Shown: positions 34,801 through 47,400 of the stretch, piece by piece
Layout: each line of letters begins with the position of its first letter
How positions within the stretch are numbered: position 1 is the first letter of the stretch
Notes under the pieces: model-generated
Database searches by the model: none
What the model saw: the letters and a program-made list of their open reading frames with translations, nothing else
Told to the model about the DNA's origin: nothing
DNA from: Thuidium tamariscinum
Lineage: Eukaryota > Streptophyta > Bryopsida > Hypnales > Thuidiaceae
Length of the DNA stretch: 64,000 nucleotides
Direction: 5' to 3'
NCBI GenBank assembly: GCA_947034885.2
Contig: OX344752.2
Coordinates: 434,001-498,000 of the forward strand
Made by a program: the position numbers and the translations under genes

Positions 34801-36893
34801 CACTACAAACTCACCTCTCCTCCGGTATTCTAGATTCAAGCATGGCTACTAGTGTAATTTAAGGCCGATTCTAACGTAAACACAGTGTCAATTGTAACGC
34901 AGCTAATAAACTTTCTAGAAGTCAGACTTTCTTGGGACGGTCTGGTTTTCTAGCTCCTAGTTAGTGCTTATACATGGTTACGTGAACATTAGTAATGCTG
35001 AATGATGTTTCAATCAGGTTTCCGAGGCATATATTCGCTACCTTACACGATGACCTAATTGCGCTATTGTGGAACTGATGCCACTTCTGAATGCGCAGAT
35101 CGGGAGCACTTCATCAGCTGCTGTAGACCCATTGTCAGAACTGGGAGATATTGCTAAAGTAAGGCCGGTTCCACTTCCACTTCTAAAACAATGTCCTTGC
35201 ACAGCTCGACCTGAATCAGCTATGTCTCTGCCTGCAAGTGCGGTACGAATATATGTGTAGCATAATTCTCCAGCGATCTTGATCCTGCAGGAGTACGGGA
35301 TGTGGTTTCATGTGGATGGGGCATATGCAGGGAGCGCCTGCATTTGTCCAGAATACCGGCCGCATTTGAACGGTGTGGAGAAGGCCGATTCATTCGACAT
35401 AAATCCGCACAAGTGGTTTCTTACCAGTTTTGATTGCTCTGCACTATGGGTGAAGGTGCAATTTTCACCCCCAATCATTTTGAAACTCAGAACCCCCCCA
35501 ATCCCCCGTAATTGCAATGTATTCTAGAAAAAAGTAGCCACATTGAATTGAATCTTGCCAATTGTAAAGCCATTTTTGAAAGACTTTTTTCTAACGTAAG
35601 ACCTGACAATTCTAACTCGCCTGGACTTTCCAATTAAAGTTCTTTTCAAGGGGTAGGTTCTCTGCAAGTGCTGGTTTTCAAATTTTCCTGCTGGTTCAGT
35701 TTTCTTAGACCGGTTTTGTTTTGTTTTTGATGTTTTGTTTGATTCGCACTTTCGCAGCACCCCGCACTTTTAGTAGCAGCTCTCTCGACCGATCCAGAGT
35801 TTCTGCGAAACAAGCACTCTGATAGTAAAGCGGTGATCGATTACAAGGACTGGCAGATTCCTCTGGGTCGAAGATTCAGGTTCTTCACGACCAGTCATTT
35901 ATTCCTATATGCTAATAATGACAACGCAGTAGTACTGTAGTAGTCTCCTTCAGCCTGATTGAGAGACAGCATATTTTTTGTCCAATGACTACGATTGCAT
36001 ATCGATCCATGAACTTTGTTCAGAGTCCGCTAGCGCTGATTGTGTGGTACATTTTGTGTGCACTTTCATGGGAAAGTATGCAAACAGAAATCCAATCGTT
36101 ACTGTGGATGCAGATCGTTGAAGCTGTGGATGGTAATGCGTATGTATGGAAGCACTGGATTGCGAGCTTATATCCGCAAGCATTGTGAAATTGCCAAGCA
36201 TTTTGAAAAGCTTTTAAGAGCTGATTCCAGATTTGAGGTTGTTATTGTTCATTTACGTATACAAGTAGTAAGATTGTATCTTGATAGGATTGGTGGGTAC
36301 TGCACTGCCGTATTTATTAGTTTGATCAGCATGAGAAACCAAATGAATGTTTTTATTGCAGAAAATGAGTCTGAACAACGAATCTGCTTGTTTGTGTCGA
36401 TCGATGCCCTGCGGATTCCTACATTTCCATCTCTTCTTGGCTTGATTATTGTGACATGCATGTGCAGGTTATGGCGCCGAGGAAATTCTCACTAATTTGC
36501 TTCCGACTTAGGCCACCAGCTACTGATGCAGAAAACGGCTACTCTTTGAATGCGAAGCTTGTCGAAGCCGTGAATAGTGATGGGAAAATATTGATTACTC
36601 ATACGGTATTGCTCGACTACTAAGCTACTATACCAGCATATATGCTTTTATTGCTTATCAAATGCTATTGCGCACATCTTTTTTTGCACACTAGCACGTG
36701 GCTTTTGAATTGCGTCTTCATGATTAACAAATAGCGCTCATGGTTTTTAACTTTTTTGACAATGATGCAGGTTCTCGGAGGTCTCTACACAATCCGATTG
36801 GCCATTGGTGGAGTTCGCACGGAGTTGCGGCATGTGGATGCCGCATGGGAAGCTATTCACTCGCAAGCTTCGAAGCTTCTAAAGAACCACTGA
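31815..36893 (+). CDS. Aromatic L-amino-acid decarboxylase, 12 exons
   Basis: PLP-dependent group II decarboxylase, which removes CO2 from Tyr/Dopa or Trp to give tyramine/dopamine or tryptamine. Exons: 31815-31840 (uncertain), 31924-32074, 33071-33143, 33563-33793, 33997-34181, 34503-34643, 35099-35158, 35291-35455, 35758-35879, 36114-36237, 36468-36605, 36771-36893. All introns are GT-AG, phases agree, and the frame is open for about 512 residues, the usual family length. Landmarks in order: [64 protein letters not shown] (the His that stacks on PLP), [11 protein letters not shown] (Asp about 298), NPHKWF (PLP Lys about 330) and [21 protein letters not shown]. The loop Tyr (about 373) predicts a decarboxylase rather than a Phe-type aldehyde synthase. 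Gly before RRF (about 381) is the residue found in indolic-type enzymes; tyrosine decarboxylases usually carry Ser. The first exon is weak: exon 2 starts with G GGA AGT, so the Met codon may be split as AT|G. A possible AATAAA lies at 37238. Confidence 0.92.
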
Positions 36894-37969
36894 TGAAAGG
36901 CTCCTACGCTTTCCCAAGTACTAACGTAACTACACGTAACTGCATCCGTATAGACGGGCCTATTATGAAAATTGACCGACTTATTGGAACCCAAAAGAAT
37001 ATTTTAGATTCTCTTTCGAAGTGTACATTTTTTAGATTATGTATGAACAAATTATGAATTTTAAGAGTATTGAAAATAGGTGTATGCAAAGTGCATTAGA
37101 GAAATTTTGAACCCTCAAAGACGCCCTTAGAAATTGACATACAAAGCTATTTATTGAAGGCTAGAGATGATAGCCTTAGTACACAATATGTGTTGCTACC
37201 TTGTGTGAATATTCATCAAGTACTTATGAATTTGTTAAATAAAGAATTCACTTATTGTACCAAGGACTTGAATGACAAAAAGTACCTATTGTTCCATTGT
37301 CCAATAAGAGGTATTTCATGGTACAAACATCATGAGCATGAAGTACCAATGATCTTATTAATAAAAAAAAGTCTCACTCATTGTACTAAAAACACATGAG
37401 CCATTAGTACTTAATTGCACCAAATTTGTCCTTCTCCAAATAAAATAATTCCTCAATGTACTTAAAATTTGAATGACAAGAAGTACTTAATGTCCTATTA
37501 TCCAATAAAAAAACATGTACCTTTATAAACATCATGATGTCAAAATGGGTGGAAATAGGGGAAAAAAATTGTCTTTTTGTTGACAAGTACGCATTTAAAT
37601 CTAATTGAGAATCCCAATTGAGGCCATTTTAGAGGCCTCTTTGAGAGTTCAAATTTTCTCTAATGATTGCACGTATTCATGAATAGAAGTAGACAATATG
37701 TTTTACGCAAGAGTTTGTAGTTGTTGATTTTAGAAAGGATCACAATTAGGTGTAGTTAATTTATTCTTGAGCTTTGACTTCTACTAGCATTTCAATTCTA
37801 TTTCCTTCTTAGTAGAACAACTTGCTCTAAAATTGTGGGTAGATTATAACAATAATCCCTTTGGGGGCATCCATCCAAAAGAGATGTACTTTCATCCATG
37901 TTATTTCAAATATGGCAAGTTTCAACAAAATGGCAAAATTCCATTACTTTAATACTTTCTACAATTCAA
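36894..37969. other. 3' flank of the decarboxylase gene
   Basis: This probably holds the 3' UTR. AATAAA occurs at 37238-37243, about 345 nt after the stop. The repeated phrases 'aatgacaaaaagtac' and 'aatgacaagaagtactta' near 37270 and 37470 indicate a decayed local duplication. Confidence 0.35.
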
Positions 37970-38130
37970 ACTATACAAATCTAAAATCTATATTAGTCTT
38001 GGATTTCTAAAATCTATACTATTCTTAGATGTCTCAAACTACATAGTCTGGAATCTAAAGCTACCATAGATTTTTGAAATCTATATCAATTTTAGATGTC
38101 TAAAATCTCTACTTGTCCCAGATGTCAATT
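37970..38130. repeat. ATCTA-rich degenerate tandem repeat, copy 2
   Basis: Imperfect units near 30 bp are built on 'tctaaaatctatat' and 'tcttagatgtc', alternating direct and inverted. The same array recurs at 40195-40395 and, shorter, at 3535-3700. The flanks are shared too ('aaaatggcaaaattccatta' near 37930 and 39080). Confidence 0.6.
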
Positions 38131-39200
38131 TTTTGTTCAAACTGCACGATCTAAAAAATGACATGTTTAATACTACCATTTTATAAAATTTGCCACAAGA
38201 TTTGCCATAAATTTAATATGTCTTGTAGATTTTTTGGGCAATTTCATCCAAGAGAATAATTTCTTGTAGATTGTTCTTCTAGTATATTGGTAGGGCTACC
38301 AAAGTACCAAATCCAAGCAAGATTTTGATAAAAATTTGCCAAAATTTTGAAGGCTACATCAATCTATCCTATGGGGATGGTTTCTAGCTAGTATCATTTT
38401 AAGAATCTAAAAGTACAATGTTCATTATTTTATATCTTAAAGATATTGAGATGTAGCAAACCTAAAAGATCTTATAAATTTTAGTTGTAGATCTTTTGGG
38501 GATCTAAACTACTTGAAGTTTTCTTGCGAATGCAATTGAACCTTCACCAATTTATCAAAGTTACATTATTTATAAATTAGTGGTTCAAGTTGAAATTCTT
38601 AGTTTTCGACAATCTTTTTTTGATATTGACACAATTTTTTGTGTTGTCACTAATAGAATAAATTAATGGAGGCAAATTGGTGCAATGCATTAGATGTTTT
38701 TTTTGCGTTTTAGAAGACTGCGAGTTATTGACTATGGGCATGTTGTGGGAACGCTGTGGGAACTGCCACATAAGCAATTCGATGTGGTCAAGAGATTGCC
38801 ATGTCATAAAATAATATTTAAAATATTAAAATATTGTATTTATTTATTATTATTATTATTTATTTTGACTGTTCACATCATTGGGAATGGGATTGAAACA
38901 GTCTTCTAAACCCTCAAAAAACATCAAATGAGTGATTGCAAGAAACACTTGTATAATAATTTGTTGCAATTTTTAACCCTAAATACTTATAATTTTTGAC
39001 ACTTGTAATTTTTGCTAGAATATTTCAAAAGTAGAAAAAAAATTTAATTTTAAAAATACTATGAATTTCATCAAAATGGTGAAATTCCATTGCTTTTATA
39101 TTTTTTACAGTTTGGACTCTCAAGGAGATCGCTTAGAGTGTCCATTAGAGATCATGTATGTTAAGATTTTCAACCCCCTATTTTAAGTCCTAAAGTTTAA

Positions 39201-40078
39201 CCCTTTAGTGATTGGTTGACCACTTTTTGGTTGATTTTTGCACTCTCAATCTAATATTGTTCAAAATACATTTGATCACAAAAATCTCAAAGAGTAACGC
39301 AATTAGAGTGTCTTCATGCACTTCAGAAAATACCAATTTTAAGATAATTAGAGCATTAATGCATTAGCTATGAGGTTGCAAACTCAAATGGCCTAGACCC
39401 TCAAATGGGAAGTATTCAACAAAAATATGAAAAAAATCCACCAATTTGTGAGATTTTTTCATATCTTGATGTCTTGACAAGGCATAAGTGTTGCTTTCTA
39501 ATCTCATGAATGCCCAAAGTAAACTTATGCATTGAAATTTATATAGCACAAATTCTAAAGGGTCATTCAAGTCATTGATTTTGAAGATTAAGGGAAACAA
39601 CTCAAATTCCAACAAGGCTTTAAAAGAGAACATGATTTAGAGGTACATTTTCCTTTCTTCAATGTTCCAAATCTGCACATTTTAGAAGGGTATTGCTTTT
39701 GATGACTACAGATGACTATTTTTTGTGAACTTCAAAAATTTGTAACTAATTTCAAAAAGCTTCAAAAGATATGAAACAACTTGGGTTAGATGCCTATTCT
39801 ACTTGCCTTTCAAGAAAAATTTATTGAAAAATAGTTAAAGATGTTACACTTCCCCAAAATTCAATTCTAGCCTTTAAAAGGTTGATTTATGGACCTTCTA
39901 CCTTATTTATAGCAATTTGTATTGTTGGATGAATTTGATTTTTTGTTAGGTTGAAGAATCTCCCTTATGGCAATACTTTACATAGTATGATCTAAGATTA
40001 CATCTTTAGAGTGGCCACAAAATTCACTTTTTTGAAGAACTATGCCCACCCCCCAAATCAACCATGGTCACTAAAGGG
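39201..40078. mobile_element. TTAA-flanked element, third nesting level
   Basis: Exact TTAA lies on both sides (39197-39200 and 40079-40082). The left terminus CCCTTTAGTGATTGG and the right terminus on the other strand, CCCTTTAGTGACCATGG, share an 11-bp perfect start and further similarity. This is the cleanest member of the TTAA set. It contains a portion (39604-39904) of the TAAGGTAGGAGG-type repeat, a possible fourth layer. Noncoding. Confidence 0.7.
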
Positions 40079-40194
40079 TTAAACAAATCTCAAAATTATA
40101 GGTTGAAATCATAGTTTATCAAAAAACATATAGGGGGTCAAAAGATCACTTTAACACATGTAATTTGTTTTAGATACACTAAGTAATCTCCTCG

Positions 40195-40395
40195 GATTTG
40201 GATTGCACAATCTAAAATCTGAATTTGTCATAGATTTTTCAAATCTATATATGTCTTGGATGTCTAAAATCTATATTTGTCTTAGATGTTCTAAACTGTG
40301 TAGTTTGACATCTAAAGCTCTTATAGATTTTTTAAATCTATACTTATTGTGGATGTTTGAAATCTATACCTGACCTAGATGTCAATTTTCAATTT
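40195..40395. repeat. ATCTA-rich degenerate tandem repeat, copy 3
   Basis: It holds the same imperfect units as 37970-38130 ('tctaaaatctatatttgtct', 'tagatgtctaaa'), again followed by a sentence-like shared flank ('agtataccaccattttaa', compare 38160). Confidence 0.6.
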
Positions 40396-42215
40396 AGACC
40401 TTGTGATCTCAAAATGGCATATAGTATACCACCATTTTAATAAAATTTGTCATAAATATGGCTAATGTATACACCTTTAACTCCTTAATGCCCAAGGCAC
40501 CAAAATCTAGTGTTTGCAAAACTTTGAAGTTAAATAAAACCTAATCAAGTTGCTATTTTGAGTAGTCTATATTTTTAGAGAATCTATTTTGTAGTCTACT
40601 TTAAGCATCAAAAATCAGTCTTGAAAATGATTGATTATCATTTTTCTATTCAAGATTTTGTGCAAGGGTACCCATTGCAATCTTGACTTCCTCTAGTATT
40701 GAGATCTCTTGGAAATGAGCCTCAAATACACTAGATCTTGAAGAAAAAATCACATTAGAAATTCATTTAAAAAAATTGTAGAGTAGATTTTGAGAAGCCA
40801 TAAATTAATTAAAATTATGCATGCTAAACCCTTTGACCTCATTTTTTTTCAGTCACCAAATTTTTAGATTTGACTTGTGAAAAGAGGATTGAAAGACTTC
40901 ACATCACTTTTAACACCATCATGATCAAACATTATACTCTTTCAATCTATAAGTGATATTGTTGTGTTTTCTTTCCTTAAGTGATCTCTAACATGTCTAG
41001 TTTGAATTTATATGGTTTTATTTCAAATAAAATTGATAAAGCTCATCATAAAGTTAACTTGTTTTTGTGAGTGTTTGAAGTTATTATAAATTTTTTAAGG
41101 AAAAAATAAAACAAATTCGTTAGATTTTGCCATCAAGGATGATTGGAACATGACCAAACTTATAAAAATCTAATGATTTTTGTTCACTTTAGAGAAATTT
41201 TTTAGAAGCTCAAAAAAGGCCTTGAGCACTTAGGGTTAAAATGAAGGTTACCATTAAAGGAAAATGCATAGGAAATTTATCTAAGTAGGAGAACTAGAAA
41301 AGTACCAAATCTCAATAAATAGATAATTTGATGCATTAATTAATTAAAAATAAAAAAATTAATATATAAAATAAAAATTGACCATTTATAATAATTTTAT
41401 GGAGATGCTTATTTACCAAAAGAACCACCAAAATAATATTTTATATGTTTTGAACTTTTACAACACACAAAATTAACTATTCTTAGAATTCATTTGAAAA
41501 ATAGCTACAAGTCTATAGAAAAACATGTCCTTCAACTTTCAACTCCAAATTTATTTTTGTAGGTACTATTTTACTCAAAAATTGAGTATTGTGATATAAA
41601 ATTGAAGGCTATTTTTCAATAGTAAAATAATTTTTTAAGTTTCCAAAAAATTAGTCAAAGTGAATAATAAATATGAGTACCTTGTTTAGAAATCTTGAGT
41701 CATTTGAAAGATGAATATAAAAGTTATGGCCAAAAAACAAGATCAACGTCTAATGTATAACAAGAAATAGTATAGGTATCCTTGCAATCACCACAATTGA
41801 TGAAAATTACATATATCAAGTTGATTATTGGTAATTTGTAAAATATATTAAAAACTCGTATGTAGGGTCTGTTATATAGTCATGTACAAAAATATTTCAA
41901 ATTTTTCTTTGAACAACATTATTTTGCTTAAAAAAATAGATTTTAATTAGGTTTTGGTGTTTGAACCTTGTATTGATACTAATTTTGTATCTTTGAGTAT
42001 GATGGTACAATTTTTTCCAAAATTTACTTAAAATATAGAAATATTTATTTTTCAAATTTTGATTCATATTAAATATTTTATAAATCATATTTTAGCTACT
42101 TAATGGGATATTTTTCAACATAAAAGATGTGCTTAGGAATGTCTTGTAGATATCTATACAATCAAATTTAAAAAACTCATTACCAATTGTTTTCAATAAA
42201 TTGCTATGTAAAACC

Positions 42216-42545
42216 GTGTAATTGCATGAAACACTTAACAATTTTGTTGTGTTTTCAATAGTACTCATGATTTTTTGGGGAGTACTTTAAAATTAGAAAT
42301 CTAATTTTTTTTAAAATTTAAGAATATGAATAATGTATACACCTTTAAGACAAAGGTAACCACCAAAAGAAATTTATAGAAAAATTCTCTAAGAAGGAGA
42401 ACTAGAAAAGTGTCAAATCTCAAGAACATAGGGTACTTGGATGTTTGAATTAGTTTAAAATAGTAAAAATAAGCATACAAAAAAAATAAAAAATGGATAT
42501 TTGTAACAACTCTATGGAGATGGTCATGCACCAAAAGCCCACCCA
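42216..42545 (-). mobile_element. Truncated GCAAGAAACAC-ended element
   Basis: It begins 'gtaattgcatgaaacactt' and is a reverse partial copy of 29877-30205, sharing 'tactcatgattttttggg', 'aggagaactagaaaagtg' and 'ctatggagatggtcatgcacc'. It stops near 42545, so only about half the element is present. Confidence 0.6.
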
Positions 42546-42945
42546 AAGAAAGTCTATGATATCCATTCTCATTTGTTAGATTTATAAAATCATTGCTTGA
42601 AAAGTAACAATGGATCTTAAATACATTAATCTATAAGACCAATTATGACTAAAGGTTAGAACAAAAGACTACGCAAATTCATTTAATTAGAATATTAAAT
42701 ATTTGAGATTTAAATACATTTTAGATTATTGAAGTAAAAAAATTACAAGTTTTCATATTTTGAATTCTTAAACTTTGAAGTTTGCAAGTTTACAAATTTA
42801 GTTATAATTATAGAGATTTAAGTTAAAAATCAAACATTTCAACATTTGACATCGTTGGGATGCTAGAGAACAACAAAGATCTAGTGGAGCATAGTCAAAT
42901 TTAGCTACAAGAATTGTTGCCGCATCAAGAAATCACAATTCCAAG

Positions 42946-43243
42946 CTAGGGGAGGACACTTCCCGTTTTTTAATAACCTACGTGCGGCGGAAGATAGGGT
43001 ACATTTAAATAATCTTAGGTAAAATTTATAAGAAATTTATATATAAAATAGGGGACATTAAAAAGGCAAAGTGTTTTAAAAATAAAATAGGGATGATAAT
43101 ATGGCTGATTTTTCCGCTTTATGGTAAAATAGGGGCTCTTTTAATGTTGCCAAGTAATGATTACAAGTAATTGATAGCCCCCCTAAAAATACCCCACCGC
43201 CGCACGTGGGTCCCCCTAATACACAAGAAGTGTCCTCCCCGGG
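42946..43243. mobile_element. hAT-like MITE with 8-bp target duplication
   Basis: ATTCCAAG occurs directly outside each end (42938-42945 and 43244-43251). The inverted ends contain GGGGAGGACACTTC, and pairing continues imperfectly to 'acgtgcggcgg' on the left against its complement near 43195-43208. The 298-bp unit is GC-rich at its ends and AT-rich inside. An 8-bp duplication fits the hAT superfamily. Confidence 0.7.
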
Positions 43244-43555
43244 ATTCCAAGACTTCAAGAATTTTAAGAATTTAGCTATTCACAATATTGTGACAATATG
43301 ACTTTTAAGTCAAGAAACGTGTAAGACTGTAAGCTTAGCAATTCACTAATTCATGTCGCAAAAAATGACTAAAGATCGTTCGCGTATTAGCAATATATCT
43401 TTTCATCATTCAAATTTGAACTAATCCGCCATATACATTAGAAGTTCGCAACCTCGTGCTATTCCACACACAAGAATGTCCACTTGCAACAATAACTGGT
43501 AAGACAACCTCCTTGCCAAAATCCAAAAATAAATGCCTCCTAACTAAAACACTAA

Positions 43556-43708
43556 CACTACAAGAAAATGGGGGTATAAATGACTTATCCACAATAACTG
43601 CACCTACAACAATGACTGCAAAATGACTATAAAATGACTATTTTGCAATTATTGTTGTCAGTGTAGTCATTGTAAACAAGTCATTTATACCCCCATTTTC
43701 TTGTAGTG
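43556..43708. mobile_element. CACTA-type MITE with TAA target duplication
   Basis: Perfect inverted ends begin CACTACAAGAAAATGGGGG and continue identically for about 31 bp. TAA flanks both sides (43553-43555 and 43709-43711). CACTACAAGAAAA plus a 3-bp duplication is diagnostic of CACTA (En/Spm) non-autonomous elements. Length is 153 bp. Noncoding. Confidence 0.9.
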
Positions 43709-43711
43709 TAA

Positions 43712-44699
43712 TAGGAACTCATGCTTATAAGAACATCGCTACAACGACAACTCCTACTATAATAACAGGGTAGTCTATGATGGAGTATTCTCTAGCAAGC
43801 AAGCCCTAGACTGACCAAACTCTACAGCAACTAGAAACACAAGCATTGAAATGCCAAGGTACAAGGGAATGAAAATAGCAATGGGCAAAAGCAAACCTTG
43901 AAATCAAAATTGATGGCTCCAAATGTGGCTTTGAATGCATCGCAAACATGTGGCTAGTTATTTGAAGACGTCTTGATGGTTCACACATGCAAGGCCTAGC
44001 CATAAGGGAGGTGGCTTAGAAAGCGACCTTTTTAGAGTTGTTGGGCCTTTTTGATGGATTTCAAATGCCCAAAAATAATTTCACTTATTTATCACTTGAA
44101 GAAAAATTGATGAGAAATCTAACCTAGGTGGTTTCATATTTTTCAAAGCATTTATGAATTACTTATGAATTTTCAAAGAATTTTGTGGTAGATACCTATT
44201 TCTGACTTCTAGTCCTTGCAAAAACCACACATGTGATCTAAAAAAAGATAAGGCTTCACTAAAAATAGTCATTATTGCATCAAAAAAGTAATACATGAGG
44301 TTTCTAAATGCGATCTTATCAAACTTAAATAAATCTTACATTATTTCAACATTTGGAAGAATGCAATTGGGCAATCAATTTTCATTCAGAAAAATTAAGT
44401 GGACCCCCCCTAGCTTTGAAATGGACCCTCTTTGGCTCTTATTCCATACATTGACAAAATATGAAGCAATATATAACAAGTCTTCATTATGTTGTCACAT
44501 TGTTGGCAATTTGTTTTAGAACCATCAATTATACATTACATAACTCCCTACAGGGCAGTTTGAAGAAGAGGAGCACTTTTAGAGCCACCTCCTATAGACC
44601 AAGAATATGTACTGAAGTAGAGGCTCTACCAAAATGGGATTGTATTCTAACGCAAAATGTGATAGCGGAGTTGCACTCTACAAGTGGTTTAATCTCTAA
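43712..44699. other. Intergenic DNA, nothing recognised
   Basis: Short frames at 44295-44742 have no family motif. No element ends were found. Confidence 0.4.
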
Positions 44700-45340
44700 A
44701 TGTTGTCACAAAAATCTAGTGTTTGCAAAATTTTGTAGATAAATAAAACCTGAGGATGTTAAATCTTACCATTGAAGGTGAGCCCAATATGTGCATCTAC
44801 CTCTGGGGAACACACAAGAATTTTTAATTTTTTCCAATTTTTTAACTTCAAAAATTCTGAATTCATATTTGTAATACAATATCCCAAATGAATTTGTAGG
44901 AATTTACATGATGCCCCACACTTGGCCCAAAATAGGAAGCTTCTAATTCACTTTTATCCAAAGAACCCAAAATTTACCCTATTGGCCCACCTTCGATGCT
45001 TGGATTTAACGTACAACAATGAAACCTAACTAAGTTGTTAAACATACCTTGAAGATTATATTTTTGAAAAATTTATTTGAAGTCTAATTGTAGCATAAAA
45101 ACTGATCTTCAAAATGATTGATTATGATTTTCATATTCAAGATTTTGTACAAAGGTGTGCATCACAATCTTTAGTTTCTAAAGTGTTGAGGGCTTTCCAA
45201 ACTAAGCCTCAAATACACTAAATCTTTGAGGAAAAAACACATTAAGAGGTCATTTTAGAAAAATCTAGAGGTGATTTTAATAAGCCCTCGATTTGTTAGA
45301 GTCATGCTTGTTATGTCCCTTAACCTCATATTATTTTGGT
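44700..45340 (+). repeat. Dispersed repeat shared with 40480-40870
   Basis: Shared phrases include 'aaaatctagtgtttgcaaa', 'aaaatgattgattat', 'attcaagattttgt' and 'gcctcaaatacacta' in the same order. A segment at about 44755-45010 is specific to this copy. In the other copy the repeat is the right half of a TTAA-flanked element. Termini were not found here. Confidence 0.55.
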
Positions 45341-47400
45341 AATTGATTTTGCTTAATTACATATGTCATTTTGTTTAACTACATATGTCCTTGCATATGT
45401 CATTTTGCTTGATTAGAAAAGTCAATTCATCAATTACAAAAGTCACTTTATTTCAATCACCCAAATTTTATTTTGAAAATATTTTGGATGTTCATTAATT
45501 ATACCCTATATTCATTATAAGTGAAGGAGACCTACATTTTCCTTTCAAATACAAAAATAAGAGAATTTGTCATTAAAACTTTGACTAAATGTATGATATA
45601 TATTTAGAAAATGCTAGACAAGCAATACTTCAAATTGGCAATTGTACTTAAACTCATTCTAAATGTGAATACTTGCAAGAGTTCAACCAAAAGAAATACA
45701 CAAAGCTAGACAACAATAATATGTGCAAACTATAGATGAAAAATACTTGAATGAATATAGGAGAGAATGAAATGTGCACAAATGCACCCTTGTGTTCACA
45801 AGCACATCATGTATTGTCAAAACAAAGTCTAGAAATTACAAGCTACGCAAAGAAATATCTAGAATTATAGTTTCAAAATTTATAGTGGCAAGGGCTGCCT
45901 AAAATGGAAGCAACATCTTAGAAACAAAAGATGGAAACAAAATATATAGATTGTGTAGGTCTTCATTTTCATTTTCAAATGTACTAAAAAAACCTGCACA
46001 TTTTCGCATTGCCAACATAATGAAACAAAGTGAGTAGATTGAAACTAAAAAGAAAAAAGAAACAACATAAGAAACAAAACAATTCAAAAATTAGGTGATT
46101 CAATGAAGGGTTCACCTCATCACATTGTAGGGATTATCCAAACTATTGGGGACAAGGCCTGTCCATCAACCTTTTTGACCTTGATTTTGTGTTGTTCACC
46201 ACTACGTAGAATCCCTCATAGCTCATGTAGCTTAGCAACACTAAGGTCACTAAGAGGTCTGGACTAGAGCTTCAATGACACTTGAACTCTGAGGATCCAT
46301 GACTTGCTGAAGAAATGCAAATTTGAATCAAACTCCCACAGAACAGTACTCACCTTGTGGAACAAAGACAACTCTACTACGGCCACTTGCATGTCAAATT
46401 GGGCTAGTCGCAGTGTTGCAAACTGTGGTGTACATCAATTGTATAAATTTCCAAATTGTATAAAAAACACTTGCCAAACATGAGAGCAAGCACAACATTG
46501 TACTGCCATCGACATGAAGACGCTCAAAACGGACCCACTAGTTGTTTGATTGACAAGAAAGTCGATTGAGCACAAAGCCTACTAGGGCATAATTCACAAC
46601 CACTCCCCGACTAATCCCATGGTCTACATTTACTGTAATCTTAGGCCAAAAAGATATGCAATCTAACACTCATGAATTGCAAGTACAGACACAAACAAAC
46701 AAAAGACGATACAATCCCATGAGCGATAAGAAAACATCAAGGGTTTACTGCAAATAAGAAGAGAACATGACATTTTAGAATGTTCAAGAAACCAAAATGC
46801 AAATAAAACACAAGCATTAGGACAAGAGAGCAATTGTACACCTGAGCGGCTTAATTTCCATAGTTGTAGCAATTTAGTGTGTATTTTGCACACATCATTG
46901 ACTGTACGGTGCTAGGGAACTTAGGGTGTTACAAAAAATCGTGAAAAAGCAGACGATGGCAAAACAATAGGTTGCTCCAAAAATCATGGTGCTAAAAGAA
47001 TTATATGTCCGATAAATAGAGATGAAAAAGCCAATAGGGATGCCAAACTTAGGGTTTCTAGAGAAGTACTCAAGAAAAAAAAAAGCATTACCAAAACAGT
47101 AGGCAACTCCAAAAAATAGGGTGCTATAGAATTGAATACAAAATTGTAGAAAAGCTATTATGATAGTAAAACGGAACCTAAAAAATTATAGGCCAACAAT
47201 TTGGTACTATTTTACGATAGTCAATTTTTTGAATAATTAAAAATTAGATAGATTAAACCTTATAAAGTTTATAATTTTTACCTATATGAGTCAATTGAAT
47301 TACAAAATTTTGTAGGAACTGTCTATACAACTTGTTACAATAGATATCATCTTAAAGTCTTTATAATTTGAAGGCTAGTTATGGCTAATAAAGGGTTGGC
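45341..47400. other. Intergenic DNA with a possible coding remnant near 46110-46380
   Basis: Read on the minus strand, about 46110-46380 gives a long stretch of plausible protein with only a few stops (for example HKIKVKKVDGQALSPIVWIIP). I cannot name it. The rest shows nothing. Confidence 0.3.

Larger units (their letters stand above)
38977..41235. mobile_element. TTAA-flanked element, 2.26 kb, second nesting level
   Basis: TTAA lies at 38973-38976 and 41236-41239. The termini CCCTAAATACTT and CCCTAAGTGCTC (right end, other strand) are inverted relatives. It divides an older element of another family and itself contains 39201-40078. Its right half (40480-40870) recurs at 44700-45340. No transposase-like frame is seen despite the greater length. 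Confidence 0.5.
38932..41792 (-). mobile_element. GCAAGAAACAC-ended element, split by a nested insertion
   Basis: The left end GTGATTGCAAGAAACACTTGT starts at 38932 and continues 'aatttgttgcaattttt'. The remainder of the element resumes at 41236 ('aatgaaggttaccattaaagg') and ends with 'ccttgcaatcacc' at 41792. Read as a reverse copy of 29474-30205 the two pieces join, with about 85 bp missing. The interruption is the TTAA-flanked element at 38977-41235. Confidence 0.6.

Noticed and set aside
33565..35527. Separate small genes inside the decarboxylase locus
   Set aside because: Each is a decarboxylase exon extended into its introns; splice junctions join them in phase.
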